From Clostridiales bacterium (GTDB lineage Bacteria > Bacillota_E > Sulfobacillia > Sulfobacillales > JAIMBI01), in NCBI GenBank assembly GCA_027318915.1, contig DAHVOH010000119.1:1-7321 (forward strand): 7,321 bases of DNA, read 5' to 3'. Below the pieces are notes generated by a model. That model was given only the letters and a program-made list of their open reading frames with translations. It was not told the origin of the DNA and did no database searches. The translations under genes were made by a program, and so were the position numbers. How positions within the stretch are numbered: the first letter of the stretch is position 1; each line of letters starts with the position of its first letter. Shown here in pieces: positions 6,411-7,321 of the stretch.

Positions 6411-7070
6411 GGTCGAACACGGATGTGTGCGCCCCATCGTACCCGCCCGGGCGTCTCCTGCCCAAAGCCGTTCCGGCTCGGATGCGTCGTCTGAGCATCG
6501 GGCATCGCGGCTAGTCCAGTCATCGGCCACTGAGGGCGAATGGCCGTCGCCGACCGGCGGGGGCAAAGGTGGTCGGATAGGCGACCGACGGACGCGTCGC
6601 GCCTCGCCGGTCAGGTCGGGACGGCGGCTTCTGGCCGGCGTGGAGGCGGGGTGCGGCCCGGTATCCGATCGTCACGCTGATGCCCGGGCGCATCCGCCAT
6701 GCCGACGAGCCCGTCGTCCGCAAGCTCGCATTGCCCTATGTGGCGGGCGACGGCGGAACTGGCCGCGCCTCCATGCCGCGCGGTGCAGGGTCATGGGTGG
6801 CGCCGCGATGGAGCGTCCGCTGCATCCCGCCGGCCCGGGGCATCGCAGCGCTGCCGGCGACACGGACCCGATGTCGGCCGCGCCCGATCCCGCCGATCTG
6901 CTGCGAGCCCGGGGGAACCGACATTCCCGAACGCCGTCCCGGACGGTGCCCACCCGGCCGCCCCCCGAGACGCCCGGTGGGGTTCGGTCCCGGGCCGGCG
7001 CGTCGGGAGAAGACCGACGCGGATTCCCGTGCGCGAAGGAACCGGCCGCGCCGACCGCGAATAGGCGTCA
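6411..7070. other. Gene-free stretch before the recombinase, no product recognised
   Basis: About 660 bases of very G+C-rich DNA between the divergent protease and recombinase genes. Open frames exist on both strands, but their translations are Arg/Pro/Ala-rich with no family motif, no ribosome site and no transposase-like pattern of the kind seen at 2850-3650. The only structure noted is the imperfect inverted repeat at 6600-6648. A recombinase attachment site could lie here, but none can be pointed to. Confidence 0.5.
6600..6648. repeat. Imperfect inverted repeat
   Basis: CGCCTCGCCGG (6600-6610) is complementary to CCGGCG + AGGCG (6635-6640 and 6644-6648), with a three-base interruption (TGG) and a 24-base loop. 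The left arm overlaps the second copy of GCCGGTCAGGT. It could be a transcript hairpin, a recombinase-related site or chance in G+C-rich DNA. Confidence 0.3.
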
Positions 7071-7321
7071 ATGGGCATCTACATTATCTACGCGCGCGTA
7101 TCCACCGAGGAGCAGGCTCGCCAGGGCTACAGTCTCGAGGAGCAGCGGAGCGTGTGCCGCCAGCGCGCGCAGGACCTCGCCCGCGTGGGCGGCCGGGGCG
7201 CTGCGAGCGGCGTAGAACTCATCGAAGTCCACCGCCGAGCGCGCCGCGAGCTGCTCGACCTGGCGCTTTCCGAGCACGACGCCGCTCGTGCGCCTGATCG
7301 CCGCCCGAGCCTCCTCGAAGC
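7071..7321 (+). CDS. Serine recombinase, N-terminal fragment (runs off window), possibly eroded
   Basis: The first 83 codons of a resolvase/invertase-family site-specific recombinase, which cuts and rejoins DNA through a serine-phosphodiester intermediate. The start MGIYIIYARVSTEEQ contains the family core: Tyr7, Arg9 and the nucleophile Ser11 (ARVSTEEQ), followed by GYSLEEQ (19-25), typical of the large serine recombinases of Firmicutes and actinobacterial phages and elements. After residue 48 the sequence VELIEVHRRARRELLD then LALSEHD lies where homologues carry an Asp-containing D-x-x-SG motif and an RP pair. Those residues are absent here, although flanking pieces (VELIE, ELLD, ALSE, RRPSLL) are recognisable and neither alternative frame restores them. 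So the gene may be damaged or divergent. The ribosome site is weak (TAGGCG 5 bases upstream). The antisense frame 7068-7277 is a shadow. The rest of the gene and any att site lie beyond the edge. Confidence 0.8.
   Translation, partial: MGIYIIYARVSTEEQARQGYSLEEQRSVCRQRAQDLARVGGRGAASGVELIEVHRRARRELLDLALSEHDAARAPDRRPSLLE

Noticed and set aside
6411..7070. Search for a second decayed transposase, tRNA, CRISPR repeats or att core before the recombinase
   Set aside because: No ordered transposase motifs in any frame, no cloverleaf-like arms, no regularly spaced repeats and no identifiable crossover core were found.
6382..7215. Plus-strand 277-codon frame before the recombinase
   Set aside because: No recognisable domain and no ribosome site. 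It also runs over the recombinase start in another frame; its composition is that of random high-GC DNA.
7068..7277. Minus-strand 69-codon frame at the right end
   Set aside because: It is antisense to the recombinase N-terminus, whose ARVSTEEQ core is unmistakable.

Overview
The window is a G+C-rich bacterial segment (roughly two thirds G+C by eye). It holds four clear genes, the start of a fifth, and a long stretch that looks empty but reads as the fossil of an insertion sequence. The host is not certain. Lipoprotein signal peptides, strong purine-rich ribosome sites (GGGAGG, AGGGGG), a TTG start, a one-domain LigD polymerase and a serine recombinase would suit a deep-branching high-GC Firmicute (Sulfobacillus/Thermaerobacter-like), an actinobacterium or a Chloroflexi-type organism. 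This placement is inference only.

Layout. Positions 1-755 (+) are the C-terminal quarter of an RND efflux permease. A 196-base convergent spacer with two hairpins follows. Positions 952-2652 (-) encode a family 5 (peptide/nickel type) solute-binding lipoprotein with no permease or ATPase beside it. About 2850-3950 has no intact gene, but on the minus strand it carries a colinear, frameshifted ghost of an IS3-family transposase: OrfB is fairly clear and OrfA is doubtful. Positions 3969-4898 (+) encode a stand-alone LigD-type polymerase/primase domain with its three catalytic aspartates. Its stop lies 20 bases from the stop of the next gene. Positions 4919-6286 (-) encode a predicted lipoprotein with an Ala-rich helical region, a PDZ-like domain and a single-DTG retropepsin-like aspartic protease domain. 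A 784-base spacer with operator-like symmetry but no recognisable gene separates it from 7071-7321 (+), the N-terminus of a serine recombinase cut by the window edge.

How the genes relate. No operon is visible. Neighbours are convergent or divergent, and the functions (efflux, solute uptake, end-joining DNA synthesis, envelope proteolysis, site-specific recombination) do not form one pathway. The IS3 ghost and the partly eroded recombinase suggest a locus repeatedly visited by mobile DNA. The most unusual intact gene is the PDZ plus aspartic protease lipoprotein. I see no convincing new multi-gene system.
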